64,000 bases of DNA from Lethocerus indicus (taxonomy: Eukaryota > Arthropoda > Insecta > Hemiptera > Belostomatidae), in NCBI GenBank assembly GCA_019843655.1, contig JACDQD010000010.1, forward strand, positions 9,717,637-9,781,636. Direction: 5' to 3'. How positions within the stretch are numbered: position 1 is the first letter of the stretch; every line of letters starts with the position of its first letter. The notes beneath the pieces were generated by a model. The model saw nothing but the letters and a program-made list of their open reading frames with translations, was not told the DNA's origin and did no database searches. Below, one piece after another: positions 10,523 to 23,175 of the stretch. Made by a program: the position numbers and the translations under genes.

Positions 10523-13325
10523 TATTCTAAACTGGTTATAGACGTAATAATATATTAGAAAAAAAGACAAGGAATGAGTGCAAGTCTTAAGCTAGAGCGT
10601 TTCCTTCAGTAATATACATATAGCTGTATAAATAAAGATGTTTATGACGTTATACAATTTTCCTGGGACGGGTCGTTTATGATACAACAATTGAGTAAAC
10701 GATAAAATGAAAATGAGGGCGGAAAAAATAAAAACCCCGTCAATCGTCACCGACAAGCGACACTGGAAAGTAGAAAACCTGAGGGGGGGTAAAGAAGACT
10801 CGCTGAAGCCGATAATGTACGACGATAATCAATCTCTGGGTACAATTGAAAGGGCTGGAAAAAGCCCCAACCCCCTACAGGCTACAACCACCGGCAGAAA
10901 CAAAGCGGTCTAGAGAGACAATGACAGGTAAAAAGGGCTGGCCCCAGCGGCGGAAGAAGATCGGGGAGCCGGCGACGTAAAAATCGGCGAGGCCATTAGC
11001 TTTATTTCAACGATTTTTTTCTCTTTCTCTCCCTCCACCGTGACAAATGAGCTCCGACTTCACCGGAAGAAGCGGCTCCTGCCCAGTCACGAAAACAGTG
11101 GCCGACCTTCGGATTCCATTCTGAAATGCAAAGGAAAAATTCGTACCGTATTTGTCAAGACGAATACGCGATATAATTTGGCTCTCATACTGCTCAGCGA
11201 CTTAAAAAATGAGATCTGGACTAATTTATTTTTAGTAGTCATTCTTGCGTGCCACACTTATACCGAAAATCATGCTGTAGATGATAATTTATGAATGTTT
11301 CTTCGGGCCTACATTTAACGACTGCATCCTTTGAGTTGCCGTTGTTGGTAGAACGCATTGTTGACGCCAATCGTTACGATAGCGGTGTTCATCATTACGG
11401 CGACGTGCATGACGAGTTGAATGGAAACCGGTAACTCGAACCTGTTTTGGTGATGGGGAGGCTCTACCGGTGGGTGAACTCGGGGCCTCTGAAACGACCG
11501 CTGAGGAATTCGACATTTGACTCTCGGCCTTTCGAACGAAACGGCGGTTTCCGGTGTGTTGCTATCCCACGGCCGGCGCTGTACGAACGCCGGTATCAAT
11601 CGAATACGGCGAAACAACAAAAAAACCTTAAACTCTGAACAGACGCCAAGAATGACTCTGGATATCATCCAACCGCTGCTTTTACAGTGATCCCCGCCTG
11701 AACATGAAACCAGGTTTATTCGAAATTGATACTGCACTATACGCTATTGTGGTCGGAGAGGGATAGGAATATCATCACTCTTGAAATAAAGAAAAGGATG
11801 AAAACAAATGACACTCATGAATAAATAGCTGGTTTTCTTCGCCACAGATCCATTTGTGTACGAACTTATGCCATGGTAAGAATGTTACGGACAACGGGGA
11901 GAAACTGATAAAGAGCAGCTGAACTAATGTTTGACAAGGCTGAGTGAATAACACAGTGCGGTATCGCTTTGTGTTCTCGTCAAATATCGTGTCATGAGTC
12001 ATAGAGTAGAACAGATGCGCCGTTGTCATTGGCATTACTTTAGTAATTATAGTGTAGCTGTCGAAGGAGCGTCCACTTTGAATTGCAACTGTTCTGTCGC
12101 TGGTTTTTCAGAACATAACCGGGAGAGTAAACAAAAAGTGCTAAGTTCTGAAAAGGGATTCGCAAGAATGGTGTTTCTTACATCTTCAAGCTCGGGTAAT
12201 TTAGGTATCTAAGAAATATTATAATAATAATACAGTTATCATAAGGTAGCAAAAATATGAGTTCGCCTCTCTAACGGGCCCTTGAATTGTAGTAGAATGT
12301 TATCAGAAGCCGCCCAGTAAAACCTTTAATCTCATCAGGATCAAACATAATCTCAAACAGGAATCGATCAGGGACCATATTCTTAAGCACTATTCTTTTC
12401 ATTCTAACCCCATCTGTGTTGAAGAAAAATATGAAGATTGGGTTCATAGAACCAAGAGTCTAGGTGAACTACAGACACCTATTGGAACGTAGAACGGCCG
12501 TAGAGTAATCCCATTGTCGGGAGGCGCCTCTGAAACCGGTGTACGCCGGCGCCAAGGGGTGGGGGAAGGAGGAGGCGTTTAATCAGTCGCGAAGACATTT
12601 ATCGTGGGCGGAGTTGGCACCCCTGGGAGCCTCCGTGTTGCCACCATCTGTTGCTTTGTCCGACACGGATAATACGAGGAGGGAGGTACGGGGGAAGGTT
12701 CTTCGATCAATCGTCTGTAGGACAACCAAGAAGCACCGACCAGGTTATTGTCGAAACTTGAAATACATTCATAAAAGTAAATAAATAGGTAATTAAAACG
12801 AAATACCAAACAAGAAGCCAGATTATATACTTAACCAATTTACGAATGCCTTAATTTTGTTGAGTATAAAACGTTCATGCATATTAATATAATAATAGAG
12901 CAGTAATAAGTATTAATAATTACTGAAATAAACATTGCTTATGATCAGAAGCCGAGTGTGCAACCCTACGCTAAATAAACGATAGGAAAAAGAGCGAGTC
13001 AAATCTAATACACGATTTATGAATAAATTTGATAGGGGAATTCTTTGAAATATTTTATAAGCGTTTTCATTTGGCTTAACGCGAATATAAATCAATCAAC
13101 AAGAGATATGAAGAGAATGACAGAGCACGGTATAATAGAAATGAAATATTATTGCAATGAATAAATCAACGAGGAAATCATCCACAAAAAGGATTTTGAC
13201 AATTGGCTGTGATCAAAATCGGATAGCCGAATGCCTCCTCAGTCACATCATGTCGTTTAGAGTTGCAGAAATTATTTTTACATGTTCATGACGCCTCAAC
13301 AGGAAATTTTCAAGTGATTTAAATG

Positions 13326-13404
13326 CAATAAATAAATAAATAATTTAAGAAAAAAAATAAGGGAGGACAGTCGGTTTCTTATCTGTTATTTATTTATTTG
13401 TTGA
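13326..13404. repeat. Inverted TAAA-type simple repeat
   Basis: Bases 13326-13343 (caataaataaataaataa) are nearly the reverse complement of 13387-13404, separated by about 43 bases. The arms are low-complexity TAAA repeats, so this may be a microsatellite captured in both orientations rather than a functional hairpin. Confidence 0.45.
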
Positions 13405-15281
13405 TCATGTTACTTCAGCATCAATGTCGTTTATTGTTTTATGCAGTCGTGGCAAAAAAAGTTTTAAGAGATATCTTCATGCGTTCAATATCGCGTTCTG
13501 ATAATCGGTGGCGGGCTTTCCGGTCGCCTTCCGAACTGTTAAAACGGTCTAAAACTCACTCCTTCTTCGGTATCTTCCAGTCTGCATGTTTTGAACTTTG
13601 CAATGGAGTAGTATAAGGGGCCTGAGTGTTAATCTATCAAGGGGGGGAGGGGGGAAGAACGGGAAAGAGGAAGCCGATTCCGCCACCAAGAGCGCACTCA
13701 ATTCGGACCATCCCACAGCGATAAATCTGTCTTCGGCTTCCTACAGCGGTGCTTTGTCAATGTTCAATCCCAAAAGCCCGTTACACGGTACGGCTCTTCC
13801 TCAACTGCATTCTAAAGGAATTGTAGGGAAACCATTTTGAAACAGTAATAAATAAAGTAATAATGGTTTTATCTAGCAAAAAAACAAAAATTAATAGAAA
13901 AACTAGCTCATCTCACCTGGCAACTATGTGATTTTAAATCTCTACCCAGGCCACAGGTAATACATTTAAATGAATTATTAGAAATACCATACTTCAAAAT
14001 TTTCCAGTTCGCTTATCGTAGATCCAAAAACAGTAGGGATGAAATTTATATCAATGGTTCTTGGGTACAAGAAACGATGTTAAAGCTTCCAACGAAGAAG
14101 GGACTATTTTCATTCAGAAGGGGCAGAAAGGCGCATCTGTAATCAGCAACAGGCAATAACAAACCCCTAACTAAAGGGACCGACGGCATTGATTCCAGAA
14201 GGGAAAGGAATAAAATGGCCTAATCTCAGTTAAAATCTACCGAAATTTAACAGAAGCAATTTTCAGGCCGGATCCAATTGGAAAGGCAACCTTCCCCGGG
14301 GATTAATCCTTTGCGAAAGCATTTATCGTCCGAGGGGATGAAACGGGGTTGACCAGGGCGGTTCCCATCTGTCGTCCTGAGGCAGTTGTAAATCCAACGG
14401 TTGAGGAGATGGCCGCCCTGCGGATAAATCCGGCCGTTAAACGGGATTTCAATTCGGCGACAAAAGCTGCCGCCCCCGGAGCTTAATTGGCGCGGGGGCG
14501 GCACCTATCCCAGGCCCTCCGCCCGAACCCCAATTCCGCGCGGGCGAATAAACAGTTCAGTAATCAACTAAAATTCCAATGGCCAACAATAAGTAAACGT
14601 CTGTTTGTAAGGAATCTCCGAAAATTCGGCGTTCCCATGAGTCCAACAGTCATGCCACAGATAACTCATCTGATTCATCATGAGGAAAAAACATTCACAA
14701 TGAACAAATATAATTCTGACATTAGTCTTAACAAAAACGGTCATAAAAACGAATAGTCTTATAAATTAATAAAATAAGAACATTTTTCTCCGATAAAAGT
14801 TTGGGCCCTCACTTATATTCCCTTATCTCGGCCGGTCAGGGTCACATTGCCCGTTTGAAACACTATTCCTCGGTGAGTCATGAACTCCCACCAATAATGA
14901 AAGGCTCCCGAAGCACTCAGAGAGTTCACTTTACTTGAATAATCTGTTTAGATATTCGTTTCGTCCCGACCTTCATCTCTCTCTGGAAAATTAACGAGAA
15001 CTTACAGTTGGTATCGGTCGTCCATATTTCCATATGAAATTCGGATAAACCAATTACAATCAATTATTTGAACGGTAAATCGGTAATTAGTTGGATAAAA
15101 ATGATTTATACGCCCGAGTTAATGTGTCATTTATAAAACCCGAAACAGAGTAGCCCAAGGTCTAAAAAACGAGCATATGCGCTTATCTCACACCAACACT
15201 GTGATAAGAGAGGGAGGGAGGCAGAGGACAGACAAAAAGGGGCGTTATTATAATCCACGTGAATCAATCAACCGTTATAAC

Positions 15282-15311
15282 TGTTGAACGTTGAAACGTG
15301 TTGAAACGTTA
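15282..15311. repeat. Short tandem motif gttgaa(a)cgt
   Basis: The motif gttgaacgt, then gttgaaacgt twice, appears in about 30 bases. It is too short to assign to a family. Confidence 0.45.
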
Positions 15312-15962
15312 ATATTGTTGGATTAAGATTTTTTGGATTAACCAAATTTCTCAATATCAGAAAAATATATAAAAAATATTACAACAGTGTTAATAAAATC
15401 ACCGGCGAGGCGGAATTAATTTTATAATTTCATCTGGAATTTATCAAACTAGGAAAAACGAGCCTTTCAAACCAAAAAGAATCCTTTTGCTACTGATTTT
15501 TTTTTCGTTCCTTTGTTGATCTCTATCGTCCCGCAGTTCCCATTTTCTGGGTCGATAACATTTTATTTATGATTAAAAATTATCAGAAAATTGGGGGAAA
15601 TTACCAATCCAAAAATTGTTTATAGTTAAAAAACGTAAATGAATCAGAATTGAAGGTAGATACCACGAATAGTGATTTTCAATTTCGTTTTACCGAGGGA
15701 AAATGTAGGATTATAGACGGACTCTTCTAAATCAACAGACTGTTCGAACCAAAATGCCGGGTCACGACTTTACAGTTATAACGATTATCACGAAATGTGA
15801 GTCTCCTCCGGACCCCTTTCCCCACTGCATAGTACAACTGCTTCCACCTACCAATAGTAAAAAGGTAGAGAATATCAGACTGTCGAATAGGTTTTAAAAA
15901 AACGGCCAATGCAATAGATCACATCATGCGTTTCGGCAACGAAGCGGATATTATAAATAACT

Positions 15963-15979
15963 TCCTCCAATCAATACGC
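15963..15979. repeat. 17-bp repeat shared with 20651-20667
   Basis: The 17-mer tcctccaatcaatacgc occurs identically here and at 20651-20667. In both places it is followed by a purine-rich stretch (acagcaagaag and agacagaagag). This is probably a fragment of an unrecognised interspersed repeat. Confidence 0.45.
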
Positions 15980-18900
15980 CAAAATATGGACAGCAAGAAG
16001 TAATAAGAAAAAAATTATCTCTCACAAGCGAATATCGACAAGAGAACGCGAGTACTTTCTATCGGATAATAAACATGAACCGAATCTGGAACACTCCTTG
16101 TAACATTGTAATCGACGATTAGACGCCTCAATAATCAAAATATGGGATACCATAAAGAGACATAATTATGTCAACACGAAAGGTCGTAAGAGGAGATGCG
16201 TGCCCAATATCATTACGTACCCCGCGCCTTCGGCATTGCACTGTATCATGTCAAATGGTAGTAATCGTAAAAAAAAACCAGTACAACAGCGATTTCCAAC
16301 TGTAGTAGGAGCAATAACATTGTTATTTCCTTCGGTTCGTAATGAAGAAAATAAGTGAGCGAAATGGATCACCCGGATAAATCCAGGTTAGTACCGCTAA
16401 CCGAATATAGGTTCAGTACTTATATTTAAGGGCTACTATTTAAAAGGGACGGGTTAATTAAACTAGCCCGCGCCATTTCGTGAACGTTCGGTCGTCCAAC
16501 AATTCTGAAGGCCTTAATTAAATTATTCCAAACATAATGCAACTTCTGCACATGACACATACCCCGGGAAACGGTGCTTAGGTGATTCACCGAAGGCAAG
16601 TTGTAATGAGTGGGTAAGGCGGAAGGAGAGACCGGCGGCGGACTAATTTGCATATGAATTTGAACCCATTTCCAGGAATAATATTCACTGTCACCTGACA
16701 GAATTCAATTAATATTAACTAAACGACGATTTGCCTAAATGAGAAGCTTTCAAAAGTAGTTATATATTGTTGGGGCACAGTATACAAGCTATAAATCGCG
16801 CTGTGTTATGAACAAAATGGACAAAAAGCGAAATTAAATTCAGAATTTTATTCGAATTTAAATAAAGAATTTGGATGAATCGGCGCTTTGTCGACAGGAA
16901 ATACACATGAGAGAACATTTCCAATTCCAAATGGCTATGGGAGATTTAGAGGGAATAACAAGGTGACACAATCGTACCTCTGATAATTTTCAATTCTCGT
17001 CGTTTAATGAATATCAAATAACACGAAGCGTATCATAAAGCGAAAAAAGAGCCTGAATCCCGACATTTCAGTCTCTTTCATCATACCGTACCATATTCCA
17101 TATCGTCAAAAAACAAAAGAGGTGGGACACAGTAGAGTTTCCTCGATCTCCAGTCAGCTCCAGTTTGGTCTTGTGCTACAGCAGCGACTTTCCTCTGATC
17201 GGGAAAACTACGGTATTTAAATTAGTATTTAAACACCGATTCATACATAATTAATATAAACGTCCGTGCTGCCATGCATTTTTACAGTATTATGTAAAAC
17301 TGGAGATATCTCCACCACCTCTATATTCGGCGCTAGTTCTTAGACTCGAAAATATTTAAGTCAAGTAATGAAGGCAAAAAGGTTGTCATCAAACGGTACA
17401 GTGGAATCCATAATAAATTATTCTACTTTAAAACTCTTATTATTGATTAATTATTGTGCTAATTATTTTACAAGATATACCCCTTTGACGCTCCTCAATA
17501 TAGAACGGGGTCCGGGACACTTCAGAAGATCTCCAGGTGGGCGACCTCAGTACGAGGACAGAATGCCTTCGAGCGTAACGACGGGTCGACATCAGAATTC
17601 ATGTATCGGCAAAGGGCCTCCGGCGAAGCCTTCCCTGATCCGGGATACGACCCCGCCGGGGGCGGGGATCAGCTATGCCCTACAATAAAGATAAAAATCC
17701 CATCGCGCTCGTAAATAAAGGTCGGGGAGAAAGAAGAAAAAAACGGAAGGGAAGGAAGAAAAAAAATAGGAAGGACACTACATAAATAGCTTCCAGTATG
17801 GCGGATTACCGACGACCGGGGCCTATCGGATACATAAATAAAAATGGACAGTATAAAGAATAAATATGGCAACGTTTTACGGACCGAGGGTCGGGGGCGC
17901 TGCCATTGCTCCTGGGGCCGAAATATGACCGGTATATTTCAAAGTGATTACGGTTAAGGGTATAGGATTCGGACAGGAATACGGAATACGGTGGGGGATT
18001 TATGCCGAGATGAACGCTCGTTCAGGTGACATAGTAAAGGAACAATTTGTATCGCGGAATCGCCCTCCGGTATGGAGGGAGCGTATAACGATTATATAAT
18101 GTCCGGCGGGCCAGTATATATCAATATACACGGATCATATACCGTAGATGATGGTAAAACGTAGCACGGTAGCCCCGCATTTCCCGGATAATTCTAAACG
18201 TCGGTTAATTCTCAGAAACCGACCGATCTTCAGAAGTTTTAATGAATCGGGAGTTAGATTCGGGGGAGGAAGGGGCCCGGTTGACAATTTGCGCCTTGAG
18301 TGAGGGTAGTTCGACTGTTGAATAACGGCCGGAATAATGTTTAGAGGATCAATTCAATTTCGTCATTAAAGTGATAATTCTAACCTGAGACTGCTTTGAC
18401 GACACAAAAGATCATATTTTCTTCAAAATTCAAATATTATTCACTACAGGTTAATCACACTTTTAGCAGATGAAGGGCCTTGTAATTAGTTTCTGATAAT
18501 TGGCGGGATATAGGTTTCAATGTAAAAAAGAGTGATTTCGTTTCTTATTTCACAGCAAGAAAAGTATAAATAACGTCGTTAAAACGCTCGCTATTTCAAT
18601 AACTAACAATCAGAAATGTCGAGTTATTCCTTGTACAGCAAGCTGCTCCTCCGCGCTCAGCGAAATAACCCATGAATTTTAAGGACAAATGAAATAGTAT
18701 TCTTCTAAAAGGCTAACGCTTAGTTAGTCCTGACGGCGTTGAAGTAAACACGCTGAATTAGTAAATTCTTCTACTGACCTCTATAAAAAGTCGTCAAACC
18801 GTTTGTGCGTGCGTCAAGATATCCGAGTCAATACATAAGAATAAGTTTCAAAATGTAATTTTTTTTAGACCGTTCTTTTATTATAGTTGGAGAAAAATTG

Positions 18901-20330
18901 TTCAGGATTTACGAATGTACACGTCCGAAATAACATTGTCTATCTCACAATTCGTAAGTCACGTAACGACCCGGATAGATATGAATTACGCGCACCGAAA
19001 TGCGCTAAATTTGCGTACGATACGATCTCATATATTAGCTCGGAAAGTTAAAATATACTCCACGGTGCCGCAGACGGGTTGGTTCCCTTTGAACGTGACC
19101 CCGAGGTGGTTAGGGTTTTCCTATTTTCTTTTTAATAATTAATTATATAATATATTCTAGTATATACATGTATAGGTATGAGGCGAATACAGTCAGAACC
19201 CAGATTGGGATCAACTGATTATCAAATTTGAAGAATCTTTATTTAGTGCTGCTGATATGAGGAAATTAACAAGCGTTTATGAAAATGCATTTTTTTTAAC
19301 AACGCGGAATACGAATGAGTCCTTACACTAAACGAAACGGGAGGAGCGTAGCGACAGCGATGACACTATGATTCACATTCATGTGTAATACTGGTGTATG
19401 GTATATTGATAAGAGAATGCTACTAAGACACGAGTCCAACGAAGAGGCAAATTAAACGCGTGTTCGTATTACAAAACCTTTTGAAATTCAACAATTGAAC
19501 TCGCAACACCAGATATGAATAAGATGCCGACAGACGTCGGGCAAACAAAGAGGCAGCGACGCATCAGAACGCCCTTCAAGCCCGAGACCCACGACGAAGA
19601 GGAACTTTTATTTAAACACATATAACTGTGATCTATAAGTGAAGATCTCAGACGTCGCACTACAAAAGTTAAATATAAATAAACGGTTATGCCCAGGAAG
19701 TATTTTGCTAGTGATTCTTTACAAAACCTGCGCGGAAAATATATTTCGGATTCCATTTTTTCCACAGTCATAGCGACTGCTATCAGCAGTGCTTCGTAAA
19801 CATCCGGGGAGATAATAAGAATCCCTCCGTCACAGTGCCTCTCACACAACACTTCGCTAATAGACTTTTTAGGACGATAAGGGATATTGTGACGTTAAGG
19901 AACACCGCGTAAAATATTTATTGAACATTATAACGATTCGGAGTGTGTCCGCTTCTAATCGTAAAAAAAATAAAATCAACACAGACAACACTCAATGACT
20001 CACCTTGCCGTAAATTAACCAACTAGAAATCGTATCTCACTATTCGCGCAGGTTACGCACTCGAGGCTTCGCATTTTCCGCAACCGATTTTCCACGCGGT
20101 TCGGTAAAATTCAGGCTCTCTGGTTCGAGATGTAAAAATGGCACGGAGCGTACGAGGAAGTGAGCGAAGGAACAGCTGGTGCCGAACCGAGGGCGCCAAC
20201 TGGGCGACTGGGAAGGGGGCGGGACGCTCTCGGCCACCTTGACGCTGGCGCCGTCTAGGGGCCGCACACGCAAACTCGCCCCGCCGCCCACCAACGGTAT
20301 GGAAAATACCCCCTGCAGTAGTCTACCTCC

Positions 20331-20513
20331 GTCTATCTCTCGCCGGTTTCGTCTTTTGCTAGGTCGGTTTCGGCAGCTCGCCGTCTTCAGTAGCTGGGTC
20401 CTTGAAACGGGAAATTCCCAAACACCAAAACAAGGTGTGACAGACGCGGCTACTGAAGGAGGCGAGCAGCCGAAACCGGCCTAGCAAAAGTCCAAGCCAG
20501 GTCTCCAGCGAGA
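20331..20513. repeat. Foldback pair with two hammerhead-like cores
   Basis: The left arm (20331-20394, minus orientation) and the right arm (20449-20513, plus) are inverted copies of the family around a spacer of about 55 bases. The left core reads GCTA, CTGAAGA, C, GGC-GAGCT-GCC, GAAAC, TAGC, but its cleavage triplet is ACC instead of GTC. The right core has CTGAAGG instead of CTGAAGA and GCC instead of GTC. Both keep the GCTA/TAGC outer helix. Both carry changes expected to abolish hammerhead cleavage. The spacer contains the palindrome gggaaattccc (20410-20420). Confidence 0.65.
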
Positions 20514-23031
20514 AGATGTAATTCTGTAACCGTTTTATGGGAAGTAATAACCCTCACTGCCGCCCCATATATAATCTGAAGCTAGGCTGGATCCGGCTTC
20601 TCATATATTTATTTTAGCAGTAAATTCCGGTAAGGGGAGTAGTACATAAGTCCTCCAATCAATACGCAGAAAAGACAGAAGAGAAAACATTGACTTTCCA
20701 AAATAAGTTCAATTCCCAAAGCGACTCTATATTTTTTGACGCACAGAATATTAATATCGTATTAATATATGACTATATTGGGGGAACATAGGGGAATGAT
20801 ATTCCAGCGATGGGACTTCCCCTAAGCCGAGAGGGTGCCTCTAATTACTGGAAGCAGCCCCATTTGTGCGATAATCACACGGGAGAGCGCCCCACAAAAG
20901 GGATTAGTCCGTACTCCTGGAATATCGGTTCGTCATCGACAGCGGCGGCTCCCCACCGCCGGCCGATCCCGGGGCCTGGGGAGGCGAAATCCCCAGGACC
21001 CTTGGGGAAGGAAGGCCGGGCTAATAACTGTGTGTTTTCGGAGGGTGAGGGACAGACAGGTTCAGACTTTTTCCGACGTCGGACAAGCCCCCCTTCCGCT
21101 CAAGGCTTTATAATGCCCTCGCTTCATTTTACGGTCGCCCTATTCGTATTATTAAAACGGGACGGGAAGGGTACAGAAGAGTCGGGGACTTTCGGTGGCT
21201 TCAGTTAAACGAAATACACAAAGCAAAAATCTTTTTTTAGCCCTACGCACATTATATTCATACATATCCAGTACTCTCTTAATTACTCGAACCGAATGAT
21301 TGAAACTGCAACCATTTTTCAATTCCAATCGTTACCAATACTTTCAGAACCGGACATTCGCTAACGAGCCTCTCCCGCGTGATCCACCGGGCTCGTAGCC
21401 GGCGCTCTGGCGTGCATTAGGCAACGGAATGCAAATGCAAAGACTGGCGCCTTCAAAAGGAATTCATTAATTTCTAAATAGGGAGCCCACTGTCGGAGTG
21501 CACTGAATAGGTGGGTCCGACAAGACTGTCGGACCGGGTCAAACTCGAACCCGACTCCCCACTGCACGAGGCAAGCAGAAAACACGATAATAATTCATGA
21601 TATAGACCAGCTTCGAGTTTTGAAGTACCTTTCTTCTGATGGAACACAATCGACGATTCTCTCATTCGCCAATAAGTAATAAGTAAGTGGAAAATGTACA
21701 TTGAAAGGAAAATCGAACTCTGCGAAACACAATTCTTCATTATTTCCTTATGAAGTATATATCGGAGGCCTCGCTTATTTCCATACCAAACCGATCTGGC
21801 TGCTATATTACTCAGTAATTACGAAATTTTAAACGAACATAATCAAACAAGTGTGCCACGTTTTGAATACCAAATTCAATTGTATCGCAGCCAATACAAT
21901 TCGTGGGGCTGCTGAAAATATATTATAAAAATGACTATCCATTTCAGCCTTTGGGATAATGGGAAATGTCATTAGAGCGGTCCTAAAAAAATGTTTGCAA
22001 CAAATTTCAGAATTATTTCTATTTGTTCCACAGTGAACGAAATACCAGGTGATACTGCCCGTCGGGTGAGTTGACAAACGGCTGACGGGAGACCGCAAAT
22101 GTTCTTCGGACATTAAATAAATACTTCGCATGAAGTTTGTTGCACGGACGAGAGAAGAACATTACGGCGCTCGGAGGTGCGAAGTTCCCTCGAGAAAGTC
22201 TCAGGCAAACATATTAGTTGGTCCCAGGGGCAGAGTAACTCCGGTAGGCGGGAAAGATTAAGGGACGGGGGAAAACTAATGACCGGAAAGTGTTGCCCCA
22301 GAAATTGATCAAAAGGTATAACTCTAAAATTGTTATTCTAAGAGTCGGCTTTCAATCAAATTAATTATCGGAAGACCAACTGATTATATATCGTTATCTT
22401 AGCGGCTTAACTTGATCTTGCGTTGCGATCAATACTAATCTCAAGGAAGGTACAAGTTCAATAAGCTGCAGGCAGACAATGTACAGATAAAAAAAACATT
22501 TTGTTTTCAATGCATCGTTTAACACGAAATAATATTTCGTTTCCTGTACATAGAGCCACTTCAATCAGCTCAGGACCTGTTGGGTGCCTAATGAACGGTC
22601 CCCAGTCCAAATTTAATGAATTCGTTTTGAACACTATCCCTTCATTCCGCTTGCCTTTCCCGCAGGTACAGTTTGCGGTGGCTAAACAGCCGCAAATACG
22701 GCGGATACAGTCGCCAATACTGGCGGTATTATACCCCAATTGGTGCCCGGTAAAGCTCCACGGCCGCCACGGTGGCCCCAACCATCGTTTGCCCTGGGCT
22801 GGATATTGAGCCCGAAATATTCGAGAGAGTGTGGACGGCGCCCTCCGGTTGTTTACCGACTGAAGAACGGAATAGTACATCCCTTAACCCTCGGGAATTA
22901 CGGTAGAAATAAAGAAAAAATGGACTTTCAAAATTCTATAATTATGAAATTGAAAATAACTCGACTGAGTATAATATCGACATGGGAGGTCGGCGAAGTG
23001 TCTCTCATCGCTTCCTTGACCTAATACTAGA
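20514..23031. other. Intron-like stretch, no supported gene
   Basis: A GC-rich island spans about 20820-21110, with overlapping open frames up to 132 codons and no recognisable domain. A further island spans 22620-22880, where a pyrimidine-rich acceptor-like tract ends in cag at about 22666. A hairpin lies at 21515-21534. The 17-mer shared with 15963 is at 20651-20667. Confidence 0.45.
21515..21534. repeat. Perfect 8-bp hairpin
   Basis: gtccgaca, loop agac, tgtcggac: an exact inverted repeat of eight bases with a four-base loop. It is flanked by weaker pairing. Its function is unknown. Confidence 0.5.
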
Positions 23032-23175
23032 TACCGTAGATTTTTTGTGTTTCTGTCTCCTCTCACTGGTTTGGTCTTTTGCTAGACCAGTTTCGACTGC
23101 TCGCCATCTTCAGTAGCGGTTTGAGTCACTATTGGCACTTTGGATGTTTTTCGGGCATCCTCACTGCACTGTCAC
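23032..23175 (-). repeat. Hammerhead-like repeat, near-complete copy
   Basis: The reverse complement aligns along most of its length with 33765-33938, from gtgacagtgcagtgag to ctacggta, but lacks the terminal tail ending acaaaacaggta. The core on the minus strand (about 23117 down to 23081) reads GCTA, CTGAAGA, T, GGC-GAGCA-GTC, GAAAC, TG, GTC, TAGC. All conserved hammerhead residues are present, helix I is a perfect 4 bp, and helix II closes with one G-T wobble. The deviations are the extra T before helix II and a two-base helix III loop. Cleavage, if any, would follow GTC. Confidence 0.7.

Larger units (their letters stand above)
10523..20317. other. Intron-like or intergenic stretch with scattered GC islands
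   Basis: About 9.8 kb without a supported gene. GC-rich islands occur near 10930-11040, 11400-11600, 12500-12700, 13620-13830, 14270-14560, 17500-17690, 17880-18110 and 20050-20300. Open frames up to 140 codons (11315-11737, minus) lie in or near such islands and show no recognisable domains or paired splice sites. The contents of note are the inverted repeat at 13326-13404, the tandem motif at 15282-15311 and a short repeat at 15963. Confidence 0.45.

Noticed and set aside
13918..13995. Minus-strand frame with FKCITCG and KSHSC before a CAG|GTGAGA donor, suggesting a zinc finger
   Set aside because: The Cys-to-His spacing (8 residues) and the H-x-C end do not fit C2H2 or CCHC fingers, and no good acceptor precedes it.
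19998..20006. AAG|GTGAGT on the minus strand as a third recursive site
   Set aside because: No pyrimidine tract precedes it; upstream frames are interrupted, so it is likely a chance donor match.
22667..22752. Plus-strand exon candidate after a pyrimidine-rich tract ending in cag near 22666
   Set aside because: The acceptor is good but the donor (GTAAAG) is weak, several frames are open on both strands, and no domain is recognisable.
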